A DNA stretch of 64,000 nt from Gudongella sp034006985 (lineage in GTDB: Bacteria > Bacillota > Clostridia > Tissierellales > Tissierellaceae). This document shows positions 35,241-43,115 of the stretch, piece after piece. The stretch is from assembly GCA_034006985.1 (NCBI GenBank), contig JAVERT010000011.1:1-64000 (forward strand). Direction: 5' to 3'. The stretch's first letter is position 1. Every line of letters starts with the position of its first letter. A program made the translations under genes and the position numbers. The notes below the pieces were generated by a model, which made no database searches, had not been told where the DNA came from, and saw nothing but the letters and a program-made list of their open reading frames with translations.

Positions 35241-35885
35241 TTAATTCACATGTTTTCCTAAAATAGAAAACAGAACCCATTCAGCTATATTTTCTGCATG
35301 ATCTCCTATTCTCTCAAAATATTTGGATATCATAAGGAAGTTAATAGCTTGTTCCCCATTGTTAATATCCTCTCTAATTAAAAGAATAAGTTCATCTTTT
35401 ATTATATCAAATAAATCATCTACTTTATCATCATAATTTATTACTTCATAGGCTAAATCCGCATTATGATTTACAAAAGCATCAATACTTGTTCTTACCA
35501 TGTATATAGTAGCTTCAGCCATTTGAGGAATATGGATTAGTTCCTTAATATATTTTTCGTCTGAAAACAGTAAGGTTATCTCAGAAATGTCTTGCGCATG
35601 ATCCCCAATTCTCTCAAGATCAGTTATCATCTTTAGTATGGAAGATATTAATCTAAGATCTTTTGCAACTGGTTGTTGAAGTAGTATGAGTTTCAAACAT
35701 CTAGATTCAATATCTCTTTCCATCTCGTCTATTTCAATATCACCCTGAATAACGTCTTTTGCCAAGGCTATATCTCTATTTATTAAGGCTTTTACTGCAC
35801 TTTCAATTCTTTCTTCTACTAATCCTCCCATTTTTATAATTTCGTTATTCAGTAAATCTAATTCTTTATCAAAGTTACCTCTCAT
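35241..35885 (-). CDS. phoU: Phosphate regulatory protein PhoU
   Basis: Cytoplasmic helical protein that couples the Pst transporter to PhoR and keeps the phosphate regulon off in high phosphate. The 214 residues fold as two three-helix PhoU repeats; the repeated metal-binding type motif appears as DLERIGDHAQDI and YFERIGDHAENI. AAGGAG precedes the ATG. Upstream, where pstB normally lies, only a broken pstB remnant remains, so this PhoU has lost its local transporter partner; a second pst locus may exist elsewhere. Confidence 0.95.
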   Translation of the reverse strand: MRGNFDKELDLLNNEIIKMGGLVEERIESAVKALINRDIALAKDVIQGDIEIDEMERDIESRCLKLILLQQPVAKDLRLISSILKMITDLERIGDHAQDISEITLLFSDEKYIKELIHIPQMAEATIYMVRTSIDAFVNHNADLAYEVINYDDKVDDLFDIIKDELILLIREDINNGEQAINFLMISKYFERIGDHAENIAEWVLFSILGKHVN

Positions 35886-35905
35886 CTTTTACACTCCTTT
35901 TTTAT

Positions 35906-36120
35906 TTACCCCAATCTACCAATAATATAGTCTTCCATACCCTTATCACTTTTTTGAAAACATAGTATTGCTACTCTCAATTCTCCCTATTAGATAAAAT
36001 TCAGTCTAGTCAGTTATCCTAGCAACTTGTTATATATTATGAATAATCATTATAATTGTATGTTTTTCATAACTTTCGACTTATGCGGTATTATATAAAT
36101 AAACTATCAAAGTCATGTAA
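35906..36120 (-). pseudogene. pstB: Decayed 3' end of pstB (phosphate ABC transporter ATPase)
   Basis: On the minus strand, 20 bases upstream of phoU, the translation reads TIIMIIHNI, stop, QVARITD, stop, TEFYLIGRIESSNTMFSK, then after a one-base shift in an A-run SDKGMEDYIIGRLG and stop. This aligns with the conserved PstB C-terminus (TIVIVTHNMQQAARISD, FFYLGELIE, and DKRTEDYITGRFG). Two or more in-frame stops and the frameshift show a dead gene. NTA-stop-VE at about 36078-36092 continues the match; homology fades above about 36120. The position matches intact pstB-phoU operons. Confidence 0.8.
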
Positions 36121-36480
36121 AATCTATGACCAGAATCATGTAAAATATATGTAAAAAATATCTACACAAAGCTTATTTCTTCATATCTTTCAACCGATTT
36201 CCACTTAACAGAACTTACTGATGCCACAAGTAATAATAAATTAATTCTTGTTATCATATAATTATCCTTCAGAATAATAAGAGTATAAAATCTACTATTG
36301 GAGTAATGCTAAAACTATGTGAAATAAGATTTATAACAGCTTTATTAAATTAGCTACTTTACTTTATTCCGATTTTGTATATAATAAAGATTGAATATAA
36401 GCTAGTTGATAAAGGTCAGTTATAAAGCATGGAAAAATAGCAGAGAGATTAAAAAGCAAATTAGAAATTAAGCATTCCAT
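36121..36480. other. Gene-free A/T-rich stretch, probably decayed pst operon DNA
   Basis: No frame of useful length, ribosome site or RNA motif is recognisable on either strand. It continues upstream of the pstB remnant and may be further degraded pst sequence, but no segment could be matched with confidence. Confidence 0.35.
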
Positions 36481-36507
36481 AATTTGTTCTTTTTTTTATT
36501 ATTTGGT

Positions 36508-36517
36508 ATGATATAAT
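36508..36517 (+). promoter_or_regulatory. Extended -10 promoter of murC
   Basis: The plus strand has TATGATATAAT with TATAAT at 36512-36517 and a TG motif one base upstream, after a T-rich stretch that gives a poor -35 box. Transcription would begin about 65 bases before the murC ATG. Confidence 0.5.
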
Positions 36518-36588
36518 CATTGAACTGTGTAAATAAATTATTTAATGGTAAGAAACAATTTTGTTGTATAGATTTAGGAGGAAAATAA

Positions 36589-37989
36589 ATGTTCGAATTT
36601 AATTTAGATAATCCAATATATTCTAAGGTACACTTTATTGGTATCGGTGGGATTAGTATGAGTGGTTTAGCTAAAATATTGATAAACAATAATTATATAG
36701 TGTCGGGATCAGATGCAAATGATAGTCTTATAGTATCTGAATTAATAAAGTTAGGAGCAACTGTTACGATTGGGCACAGTAAAGATAATATCAAAGATGT
36801 TGACTTAGTAATTTATACTGACGCAATATCGCCTGAAAATGAAGAATTACTTGCTGCGATTGAATCAAATGCCACAGTAGTGGACAGAGCTAAATTTTTA
36901 GGTTCTATTATGAAAAATTACAAACATTCCATAGCAGTTTCAGGTACACATGGGAAAACTACCACAACTAGCATGATAGCAACTGTAATGAATCATACAA
37001 CTCTTAACCCAACCATCTTGTTAGGTGGAGAGTTAGATGATATTGGAGGGAATATCAAATTAGGTTCCGATGATTATCTCTTAACAGAAGCATGTGAATA
37101 TAAAGCTAATATTCTAAAGTATTTTCCTACTATGGCAATTGTTTTAAATATCGATGAAGATCATCTAGACTTCTTTAAAAGCATTTCACATATTAAAGAT
37201 ACCTTTAAAAGTTTTTTAATGAACTTAACTAAGGATAATTGTGCAATATTAAACTTGGATGATGCTAATACTAAAAGTATAATAGAAGATGTTCAAGCAA
37301 AAATTATAAGCTTTGGAATAGAAGAAGAATCAGATTATAGAGCTAAAAACATAGAATTTGATGCAAATGGTTTCCCTAAATTTGATGTTTTTTATAAGGG
37401 GTATTTTATTTTAAATATAAAATTAAGTGTAATGGGTATTCATAATATTTATAATAGTCTTGCTGCAATAGCCACTTGCCATAATATTGGTATAGAATCT
37501 TCCCATATTAAAACTTATATATCAAGTTACACTGGTGTTCATAGAAGACTTGAACATAAAGGTTTTTTAGAAGGAATAGAAATAATTGATGATTATGCTC
37601 ATCATCCTACAGAAATAAAAGCCAGCTTAAATGCTTTAAGAAAATCTACCAAAGAAAAAATATATTGTATATTTCAGCCACATACATTCACTAGGACTAG
37701 GATTCTTTTAGACAGCTTTTCAGAGGCATTTAATGATGCTGACAAGATAATTATTGCCGACATCTATGCAGCCAGAGAAAAAGATTGCGGAGAAATTCAC
37801 TCTAGAGATTTGGCAAAAAGAATTAGGGAAAAAGGTAAAGATGCCATCTACTTAAGCAGTTTTGAAGATATAGAAAACTATATAATTAAAGAAGCTTCTA
37901 ATCACGATGTAGTTGTTACAATGGGTGCAGGTAACATCTACCAAATTGGAGACAGTTTAATAAGTAAAAATCTAACAAAAGTAATATAA
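36589..37989 (+). CDS. murC: UDP-N-acetylmuramate--L-alanine ligase
   Basis: Adds L-Ala to UDP-MurNAc, the first peptide-stem step of peptidoglycan. It has 466 residues. The N-terminal Rossmann part is VHFIGIGGISMSGLA (14-28), the ATP loop GTHGKTTT is at 119-126, and EACEYKANIL and DDYAHHPTEI mark the substrate and C-terminal domains. AGGAGG lies seven bases before the ATG. It is monocistronic, divergent from phoU, and ends at a shared bidirectional terminator. Confidence 0.97.
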   Translation: MFEFNLDNPIYSKVHFIGIGGISMSGLAKILINNNYIVSGSDANDSLIVSELIKLGATVTIGHSKDNIKDVDLVIYTDAISPENEELLAAIESNATVVDRAKFLGSIMKNYKHSIAVSGTHGKTTTTSMIATVMNHTTLNPTILLGGELDDIGGNIKLGSDDYLLTEACEYKANILKYFPTMAIVLNIDEDHLDFFKSISHIKDTFKSFLMNLTKDNCAILNLDDANTKSIIEDVQAKIISFGIEEESDYRAKNIEFDANGFPKFDVFYKGYFILNIKLSVMGIHNIYNSLAAIATCHNIGIESSHIKTYISSYTGVHRRLEHKGFLEGIEIIDDYAHHPTEIKASLNALRKSTKEKIYCIFQPHTFTRTRILLDSFSEAFNDADKIIIADIYAAREKDCGEIHSRDLAKRIREKGKDAIYLSSFEDIENYIIKEASNHDVVVTMGAGNIYQIGDSLISKNLTKVI

Positions 37990-38040
37990 TACAATTCACA
38001 ATTGAAAAAATATAAAGATTTAAAAATCCTAAACTACGTA
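37990..38040. repeat. Degenerate TTCACAATTGAAAA repeat behind murC
   Basis: The bases after the murC stop share TTCACAATTGAAAA exactly with 63362-63375, and then ATAAAGATT...AAAA.ATCCTAAACT.CG with parts of 63380-63497. Both copies begin within about 15 bases of a plus-strand stop codon. Confidence 0.6.
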
Positions 38041-38046
38041 AAACAT

Positions 38047-38081
38047 TAAAGCCCTATTGGTTAATTACCAATAGGGCTTTA
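38047..38081. terminator. Bidirectional terminator, murC / antiporter
   Basis: TAAAGCCCTATTGGT (38047-38061) pairs with ACCAATAGGGCTTTA (38067-38081), flanked by A and T runs, so it can end murC from the left and the antiporter from the right. Confidence 0.9.
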
Positions 38082-38085
38082 TATT

Positions 38086-39102
38086 TTATGCTTTAATAGC
38101 TAAATTTGCTCCTAAATATAGTAAATATATAACAAATAATAAAAAGCCTTGTCTTCTTCCAATTATGGTAGCTTTTTTACTCGTAAATAATTTAAATAAA
38201 ATTAAGATCAATACCATTGCTGGAAAATGAACTCTATAGAATATTTCGGGTACTAATAATCCTCTTGGTGTGACTGCCGCTGATACTCCAATTACAAATA
38301 GGATATTTAATATGTTTGCACCTACTATATTCCCAACAGCTAATTCTCCATAGCCTTTTAAAACTGCTTTTATACTTGTAGTTAATTCTGGCAAACTAGT
38401 ACCGAATGCTACTAATGTTGCAGCTATAACCGCTTGTGGAATACCTACCCTTATTGCACTAATCTCAACAGCAGGTATTAAAACCTTAGAAGAAAAAATG
38501 ACTATTACCATCCCTACAATAATTAATAATAGTTTTTCCACTACCATTTTATTGGTAACATTTTCTTCTAAATTTTCTTCTTCCATAAAAGCATATCTTT
38601 TTGATTCTTTATATGACCAGTAAAGGTATATAACTAGCATTCCCACAAATATGAACCCACCAATTTGAGGAATCTTTCCAATATCATCACTCGCAAAAAA
38701 TGGAAGTGAGAATAAAACTAACAGACTCGCTGCACCTAATTTTACCCATGATTGAACTTTTATGTTTTTTGGATCAATGTCTATTGGTCTAATCATTGCC
38801 GATAAGCCTATTATCAATGCCGCATTAGTTATAATAGAACCCACAGCATTCCCCAAAGCAAGACCTGGATTTCCGCCAATTGCAGCCATTGTTGACACCG
38901 AAAGTTCTGGTAAAGTGGTCCCTAGTGAAATTATAGTTGCACCCATTATAGCTTTTGGTATTTTTAGATACCCAGACAAAATAACGGCCTGATCAATTAA
39001 AATATCCGCACCTTTTCCTAAACTCAATAAAAACAAACCAATAATAGCAAGTAATACGATAAGTGGAAATGACTCAAATAAACTTAATAAAAACTCGTTC
39101 AT
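38086..39102 (-). CDS. CaCA-family cation/Na+ antiporter (YrbG-like)
   Basis: Membrane exchanger of 338 residues with about ten helices in two inverted halves. Each half carries an alpha repeat: SLGTTLPELS...GNAVGSIITN and AFGTSLPELT...GNIVGANILN; their Glu residues would bind the cation. A long charged cytoplasmic loop (KESKRYAFMEEENLEEN) separates the halves. The ATG at 39102 follows AAAGGAGAG; earlier in-frame codons fall in the riboswitch terminator. A yybP-ykoY element controls it, so Mn2+ or Ca2+ efflux is more likely than general Na+ homeostasis. Confidence 0.9.
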   Translation of the reverse strand: MNEFLLSLFESFPLIVLLAIIGLFLLSLGKGADILIDQAVILSGYLKIPKAIMGATIISLGTTLPELSVSTMAAIGGNPGLALGNAVGSIITNAALIIGLSAMIRPIDIDPKNIKVQSWVKLGAASLLVLFSLPFFASDDIGKIPQIGGFIFVGMLVIYLYWSYKESKRYAFMEEENLEENVTNKMVVEKLLLIIVGMVIVIFSSKVLIPAVEISAIRVGIPQAVIAATLVAFGTSLPELTTSIKAVLKGYGELAVGNIVGANILNILFVIGVSAAVTPRGLLVPEIFYRVHFPAMVLILILFKLFTSKKATIIGRRQGFLLFVIYLLYLGANLAIKA

Positions 39103-39122
39103 AATTCTCTCCTTTACAAAAC

Positions 39123-39157
39123 AAAAAACTCTACAATCCGACCAAGAATTGTAGAGT
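39123..39157 (-). terminator. Riboswitch-linked terminator
   Basis: ACTCTACAAT (39128-39137) pairs with ATTGTAGAGT (39148-39157); the minus strand then runs TTTTTTGTTTT. The stem's 5' arm reuses the CTCTA of the aptamer closing helix. Confidence 0.88.
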
Positions 39158-39242
39158 CTCACACGATTTTATATCACTTAAACCAGGATTTTCATCCGTA
39201 TTGGTGACTTAAGTTCCCTATTGGGCAGTTACTCCCTCTAAC
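39148..39242 (-). promoter_or_regulatory. yybP-ykoY (Mn2+) riboswitch aptamer
   Basis: The minus-strand leader has the family hallmarks: GAGGGAGTAAC at the 5' side, the internal AAGTCACCAATACGGATG loop with its partner ATCCTGGTTTAAGTGA, and a closing GAGACTC. TAGAG (39237-39241) can pair with CTCTA (39152-39156), and the latter also starts the terminator stem. Ligand binding would therefore prevent termination, giving an ON switch for cation efflux. The family is known to respond to Mn2+. Confidence 0.85.
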
Positions 39243-39248
39243 TAACTA

Positions 39249-39278
39249 ATAATATCATTAAATATCTACTAGTGTCAA
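39249..39278 (-). promoter_or_regulatory. Promoter of the riboswitch-controlled antiporter
   Basis: TTGACA (39273-39278), 18 bases and TATTAT (39249-39254) with a TGA extension lie just upstream of the aptamer, placing the start site a few bases before it. Confidence 0.8.
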
Positions 39279-39465
39279 TGTTAATAAGATATTTTATTGT
39301 GCGCAAATACTTCTACTATAATATAAAATTATAATATATATGGATTTAATCGAAATTTATTTTTCATCCGAAATGCTAAAAAAATCAAAAACTTATTTAA
39401 TTATCAGCTTTTAATCCTTAACATATGGTAGAATAATAGTTGCTAAAGTTGTAAAGAAGTCTTAA

Positions 39466-39492
39466 TATAATATAAATCAATTTTATATTATA
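39466..39492. other. Perfect 11-bp palindrome upstream of the ABC exporter
   Basis: TATAATATAAA (39466-39476) is the exact complement of TTTATATTATA (39482-39492) with a 5-base spacer. It contains possible -10 sequences and lies 45 bases upstream of the start codon, a typical position for a repressor site. No regulator gene is adjacent. Confidence 0.5.
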
Positions 39493-39537
39493 CAAAAAAA
39501 TATACTAATACACATAAAAGAAAGGGAAATACTAAAA

Positions 39538-41286
39538 ATGAACACAAAAGAATTTCAAAAAAAATCTTTAATTTCAATATTCTTCTCATATTTTAAACCA
39601 CACAAAAAATTATTTATACTAGACATGTCATGTGCATTCTTAATTGCAGTTATTGACTTGTCATTCCCGGCAATAACACGTTATTCTCTCACTACACTAC
39701 TACCGGTTAGTGCTTATACAGCTTTCATAACTATTATGGTAATTATGTTATTAGCCTATACTTTAAGAGCTTTTTTCTACTACATAATAACCTACTATGG
39801 CCACACCTTTGGTGTATTAGTCGAAGCGGATATAAGAAGTGATTTATTTCAACATATGCAGGAATTGTCCTATGGATACTTTGATAAAAACCGCACAGGT
39901 CAACTAATGAGTAGATTGACAGCAGATTTGTTTGATATAACTGAACTTGCTCATCATGGGCCTGAAGATATTTTTATATCTTCATTAACGATAATAGGAT
40001 CGCTATTTATTTTATTTACTATTCAGTGGAAATTAACTTTGGTTATTGCTCTAATCTTGCCAATATTTTTATTCGTTGTGTGGAATAGACGGGCTGAAAT
40101 GTCAAAAGCTTCTCTGGAAGTAAAAGAAAAAACTGCCTCTATAAATGTAAATATTGAATCTGGACTTTCAGGGATGAAGACAGCTAAAGCATTTGCAAAT
40201 GAGAATTCAGAATTTGATAAGTTTAGTGAATCAAATGATGCTTTCAAAACATCTAAAACAAGATTTTATAAGACAATGGGACATTTCAATGCTACAATGG
40301 AATTTTTTCTTTGTATTTTGCCAGCAACAGTTATCTTAGTAGGTGGTATATTAATTATGAAAGGGCAAATGGACCAAATTGATTTAATTACTTTTAGTTT
40401 ATATATTGCTACTTTTATAACTCCAATTAGAAAACTTTCAAACTTTGCTGAACTATTTGCAAAAGGTGGAGCTGGACTTGTACGTTTTGTAGATATGATG
40501 CGCACTGAAACTGAAATGAAAGATGCTCCTAATGCGATAGAATTGGGTAGAGTAAAAGGCGAATTAGATATTGAAAATATTAGTTTTTCTTACAAAAAAG
40601 GAATTCCAGTATTACACAATATTTCTCTTCATGTCAACCCTGGCGAAACAATTGCAGTCGTAGGTCAATCAGGTGGTGGAAAATCAACACTATGTAAATT
40701 GATTCCTCGATTCTATGATGTTGATGAAGGAAAAATTTTGCTTGACCATATAGATATACGCGATGTCACACAAGAGTCTTTGCATAAAAATATTGGAGTA
40801 GTCGAACAAGAAGTATTTCTTTTTGCTGATAGTATTCTTGAAAATATAAGATATGGTAGACCTGATGCTACTCCTAATGAAGTTGCAAAAGCAGCAAAAC
40901 AGGCTGAAATTTATGATGATATTCTTGCTATGTCTGATGGCTTTAATACTTTTGTTGGAGAACGAGGTGCAATGCTTTCTGGTGGTCAGAAGCAACGTAT
41001 TTCTATAGCCCGTATATTCCTAAAAAATCCACCATTCCTCATTTTAGATGAAGCAACTTCGGCTCTTGATAGTGTTACTGAATCTAAAATACAAGAAACC
41101 TTTGATAGCCTAATAATTGGTAGAACAACTTTTGTTATTGCTCATAGATTATCTACTGTTAGAAATGCAGATAGAATACTTGTATTTGAGAATGGAATTA
41201 TTGTTGAAGATGGAAATCACGAATGCTTAATGAAAGAAAATGGTGTTTATGCAGAGCTTTATAAAACTCAACATCTAACCAAATAG
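39538..41286 (+). CDS. ABC transporter, fused permease/ATPase (exporter type)
   Basis: Half-transporter of 582 residues that should homodimerise for export of a drug, lipid or peptide. Six membrane helices occupy about 25-300. The ATPase domain has Walker A GQSGGGKST (376-384), Q-loop Gln424, signature LSGGQ (480-484) and Walker B LILDEATSALD (501-511). The ribosome site is GAAAGGGAAA. It is monocistronic between divergent and convergent neighbours. The substrate cannot be told; the palindrome upstream hints at repressor control. Confidence 0.92.
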   Translation: MNTKEFQKKSLISIFFSYFKPHKKLFILDMSCAFLIAVIDLSFPAITRYSLTTLLPVSAYTAFITIMVIMLLAYTLRAFFYYIITYYGHTFGVLVEADIRSDLFQHMQELSYGYFDKNRTGQLMSRLTADLFDITELAHHGPEDIFISSLTIIGSLFILFTIQWKLTLVIALILPIFLFVVWNRRAEMSKASLEVKEKTASINVNIESGLSGMKTAKAFANENSEFDKFSESNDAFKTSKTRFYKTMGHFNATMEFFLCILPATVILVGGILIMKGQMDQIDLITFSLYIATFITPIRKLSNFAELFAKGGAGLVRFVDMMRTETEMKDAPNAIELGRVKGELDIENISFSYKKGIPVLHNISLHVNPGETIAVVGQSGGGKSTLCKLIPRFYDVDEGKILLDHIDIRDVTQESLHKNIGVVEQEVFLFADSILENIRYGRPDATPNEVAKAAKQAEIYDDILAMSDGFNTFVGERGAMLSGGQKQRISIARIFLKNPPFLILDEATSALDSVTESKIQETFDSLIIGRTTFVIAHRLSTVRNADRILVFENGIIVEDGNHECLMKENGVYAELYKTQHLTK

Positions 41287-41353
41287 ATAATTTCCAATTT
41301 CATCATTGAGATAATCTGAAAAAGAAAAGAATTACAAACTCTTTAAAATACAA

Positions 41354-41395
41354 AAAAACTCTGAGGCGCCATTTTACAGGCATCTCAGAGTTTTT
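41354..41395. terminator. Bidirectional terminator, ABC exporter / hbd
   Basis: AAAAACTCTGAG (41354-41365) pairs with CTCAGAGTTTTT (41384-41395), with additional partial pairing inside. It serves the plus-strand exporter and the minus-strand hbd unit. Confidence 0.85.
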
Positions 41396-41439
41396 AAATA
41401 TCATAGGTGTCAATAATTAAATTAAAACCAGATTAAATA

Positions 41440-42288
41440 TTAATATTTATAGAAACCTTCTTTAGTTTTTCTACCTAAAAGATTTCCTCTTACCATCTTT
41501 CTCATTAATGGATGAGCTCTATATTTGCTATCTCCAAACTCATTATAAAGAACATCCATTATAGCTATACAAACATCTAATCCAACCAAATCTCCTAGCG
41601 CCAATGGCCCTATCGGATGATTTGCTCCTAGCTTCATCGCTTCATCAATGTCTTCTGCACTTGCTACACCATCAGCAAGGATTCCTACAGCCTCATTTAT
41701 CATAGGAATTAGTATCCTATTTACTACAAATCCTGGTGCCTCTTCAACAACTACAGGAGTTTTCCCTACAATTTTTGATAACTCCATAATTTTATCCATC
41801 GTATCATCTGAAGTTGCAATCCCCTTAATAACCTCAACTAATTTCATAACTGGAACTGGATTAAAGAAGTGCATTCCTATCACTTTATCAGGTCTATTGG
41901 TTGAATTAGCAATTTCTGTAATAGAAAGAGATGATGTGTTTGTAGCGAGTATAGTGTCATTTTTACATATAACGTCTAATTTCTTAAATGTTTGTTTTTT
42001 AATATCCATATCTTCTGATATAGCTTCAATTACTAAATCACATTCTGCTACATCTTCAAAACGAGTAGTAATTTTTATATTTTCTAAAGTGCTATTCATC
42101 TGTTCTTGTGTGATTCTTTCTTTTGAAACTAATTTACTTAAACCCTTTTCAATAGAAGCGATACTCGCCCTTGGATTTTCTTCATCAATAGATCTAACCC
42201 ATATAAGTACATCAAATTCATTCTGTGCAAATATTTGAACAATACCCAATGCCATTGTTCCTCTTCCCAAAATACCAACTTTTTTCAT
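41440..42288 (-). CDS. hbd: 3-hydroxybutyryl-CoA dehydrogenase
   Basis: Oxidises or reduces 3-hydroxyacyl-CoA with NAD(P)H in butyrate-type fermentation or amino-acid breakdown. The 282-residue short form has GILGRGTMALGI for the dinucleotide, the catalytic HFFNPVPVMKLVE segment and the C-terminal helical domain (GPLALGDLVGLDV). It lies 12 bases after a crotonase gene in the same direction. No thiolase, butyryl-CoA dehydrogenase or Etf genes are present in the window, so the full pathway must be elsewhere. Confidence 0.95.
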   Translation of the reverse strand: MKKVGILGRGTMALGIVQIFAQNEFDVLIWVRSIDEENPRASIASIEKGLSKLVSKERITQEQMNSTLENIKITTRFEDVAECDLVIEAISEDMDIKKQTFKKLDVICKNDTILATNTSSLSITEIANSTNRPDKVIGMHFFNPVPVMKLVEVIKGIATSDDTMDKIMELSKIVGKTPVVVEEAPGFVVNRILIPMINEAVGILADGVASAEDIDEAMKLGANHPIGPLALGDLVGLDVCIAIMDVLYNEFGDSKYRAHPLMRKMVRGNLLGRKTKEGFYKY

Positions 42289-42300
42289 AAAGCACCTCCG

Positions 42301-43080
42301 CTATTTTAATTTAAATTCTGGCTTTCTTTTTTCTATAAAAGCTCCCATTCCTTCTTTTTGATCTTCACTTGAAAAGCACAATGCGAATAAATTTTTTTCA
42401 ATTTCTATAGCTGTATCCACATCGACTTCGTAATTCTTATTTATAGCTGTCTTTGAATATCTTACCGCTAATTGTGCATTTTTAGATATTTTTTTAGCCA
42501 TATCGATAGCCTTATCTATAAGTTCTTCTGGTTCTACTAGCTGATTTACTAGACCAATTCTTAGAGCTTCATCAGCTTTTATAATTTCACCAGTAAATAT
42601 CAATTCTTTTGCCTTTGCTATTCCCACTAATCGAGATAATCGAATGGTTCCACCAAATCCTGGTGTTATCCCTAGTCCTACCTCTGGCTGTCCAAACTTA
42701 GCTTTAGTTGAAGCTATTCTAATGTCACAAGCCATAGAAAGTTCACAGCCGCCGCCCAATGCAAAACCATTGACTGCAGCTATAGTAGGTTTCTCCATTA
42801 ATTCAATTTTTCTAAATACATCTAATCCAGATTTTGCAAAATCTCTTGCTTGTGCTGCATTCATATCCTTCATCTCTGAAATATCTGCCCCTGCTACAAA
42901 AGCACTGCCTTCTCCAGTTACGATTAAAACATGACATTCATCGTCAGTATTTATATATTCAATTGCATCAGATAACTCATTTAAAACTTCTGAACTAAGC
43001 GGATTGTACTGCTTAGGTCTGTTAATCGATAATATGCTTATATTTCCTTCTTTTTTTATCAATAGATGTTCGAAATCCAT
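42301..43080 (-). CDS. crt: Enoyl-CoA hydratase (crotonase)
   Basis: Hydrates crotonyl-CoA to 3-hydroxybutyryl-CoA, upstream of Hbd in the reverse direction of beta-oxidation. The 259-residue protein has the oxyanion-hole segment SAFVAGADISEM, the first catalytic Glu in GGGCELSMACDI and the second in QPEVGLGITPGFGGT. Its 12-base gap to hbd suggests one transcript. Downstream acyl specificity is not readable from sequence, but the short-chain pairing with Hbd is standard. Confidence 0.94.
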   Translation of the reverse strand: MDFEHLLIKKEGNISILSINRPKQYNPLSSEVLNELSDAIEYINTDDECHVLIVTGEGSAFVAGADISEMKDMNAAQARDFAKSGLDVFRKIELMEKPTIAAVNGFALGGGCELSMACDIRIASTKAKFGQPEVGLGITPGFGGTIRLSRLVGIAKAKELIFTGEIIKADEALRIGLVNQLVEPEELIDKAIDMAKKISKNAQLAVRYSKTAINKNYEVDVDTAIEIEKNLFALCFSSEDQKEGMGAFIEKRKPEFKLK

Positions 43081-43115
43081 TTAAAGCCTCCTCTCCACGA
43101 TTTGAAAACACTTTG

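Noticed and set aside
36110..36165. TTTACA repeats resembling a PhoP-binding (Pho) box upstream of phoU
   Set aside because: Spacing is 11 and 23 bases and part of the stretch coincides with the edge of the decayed pstB gene, so A/T-rich chance repeats are a simpler explanation than a promoter over 200 bases from phoU.
41648..42238. Plus-strand open frame of about 196 codons opposite hbd
   Set aside because: Hbd has complete family motifs; the opposite frame has no family signature.
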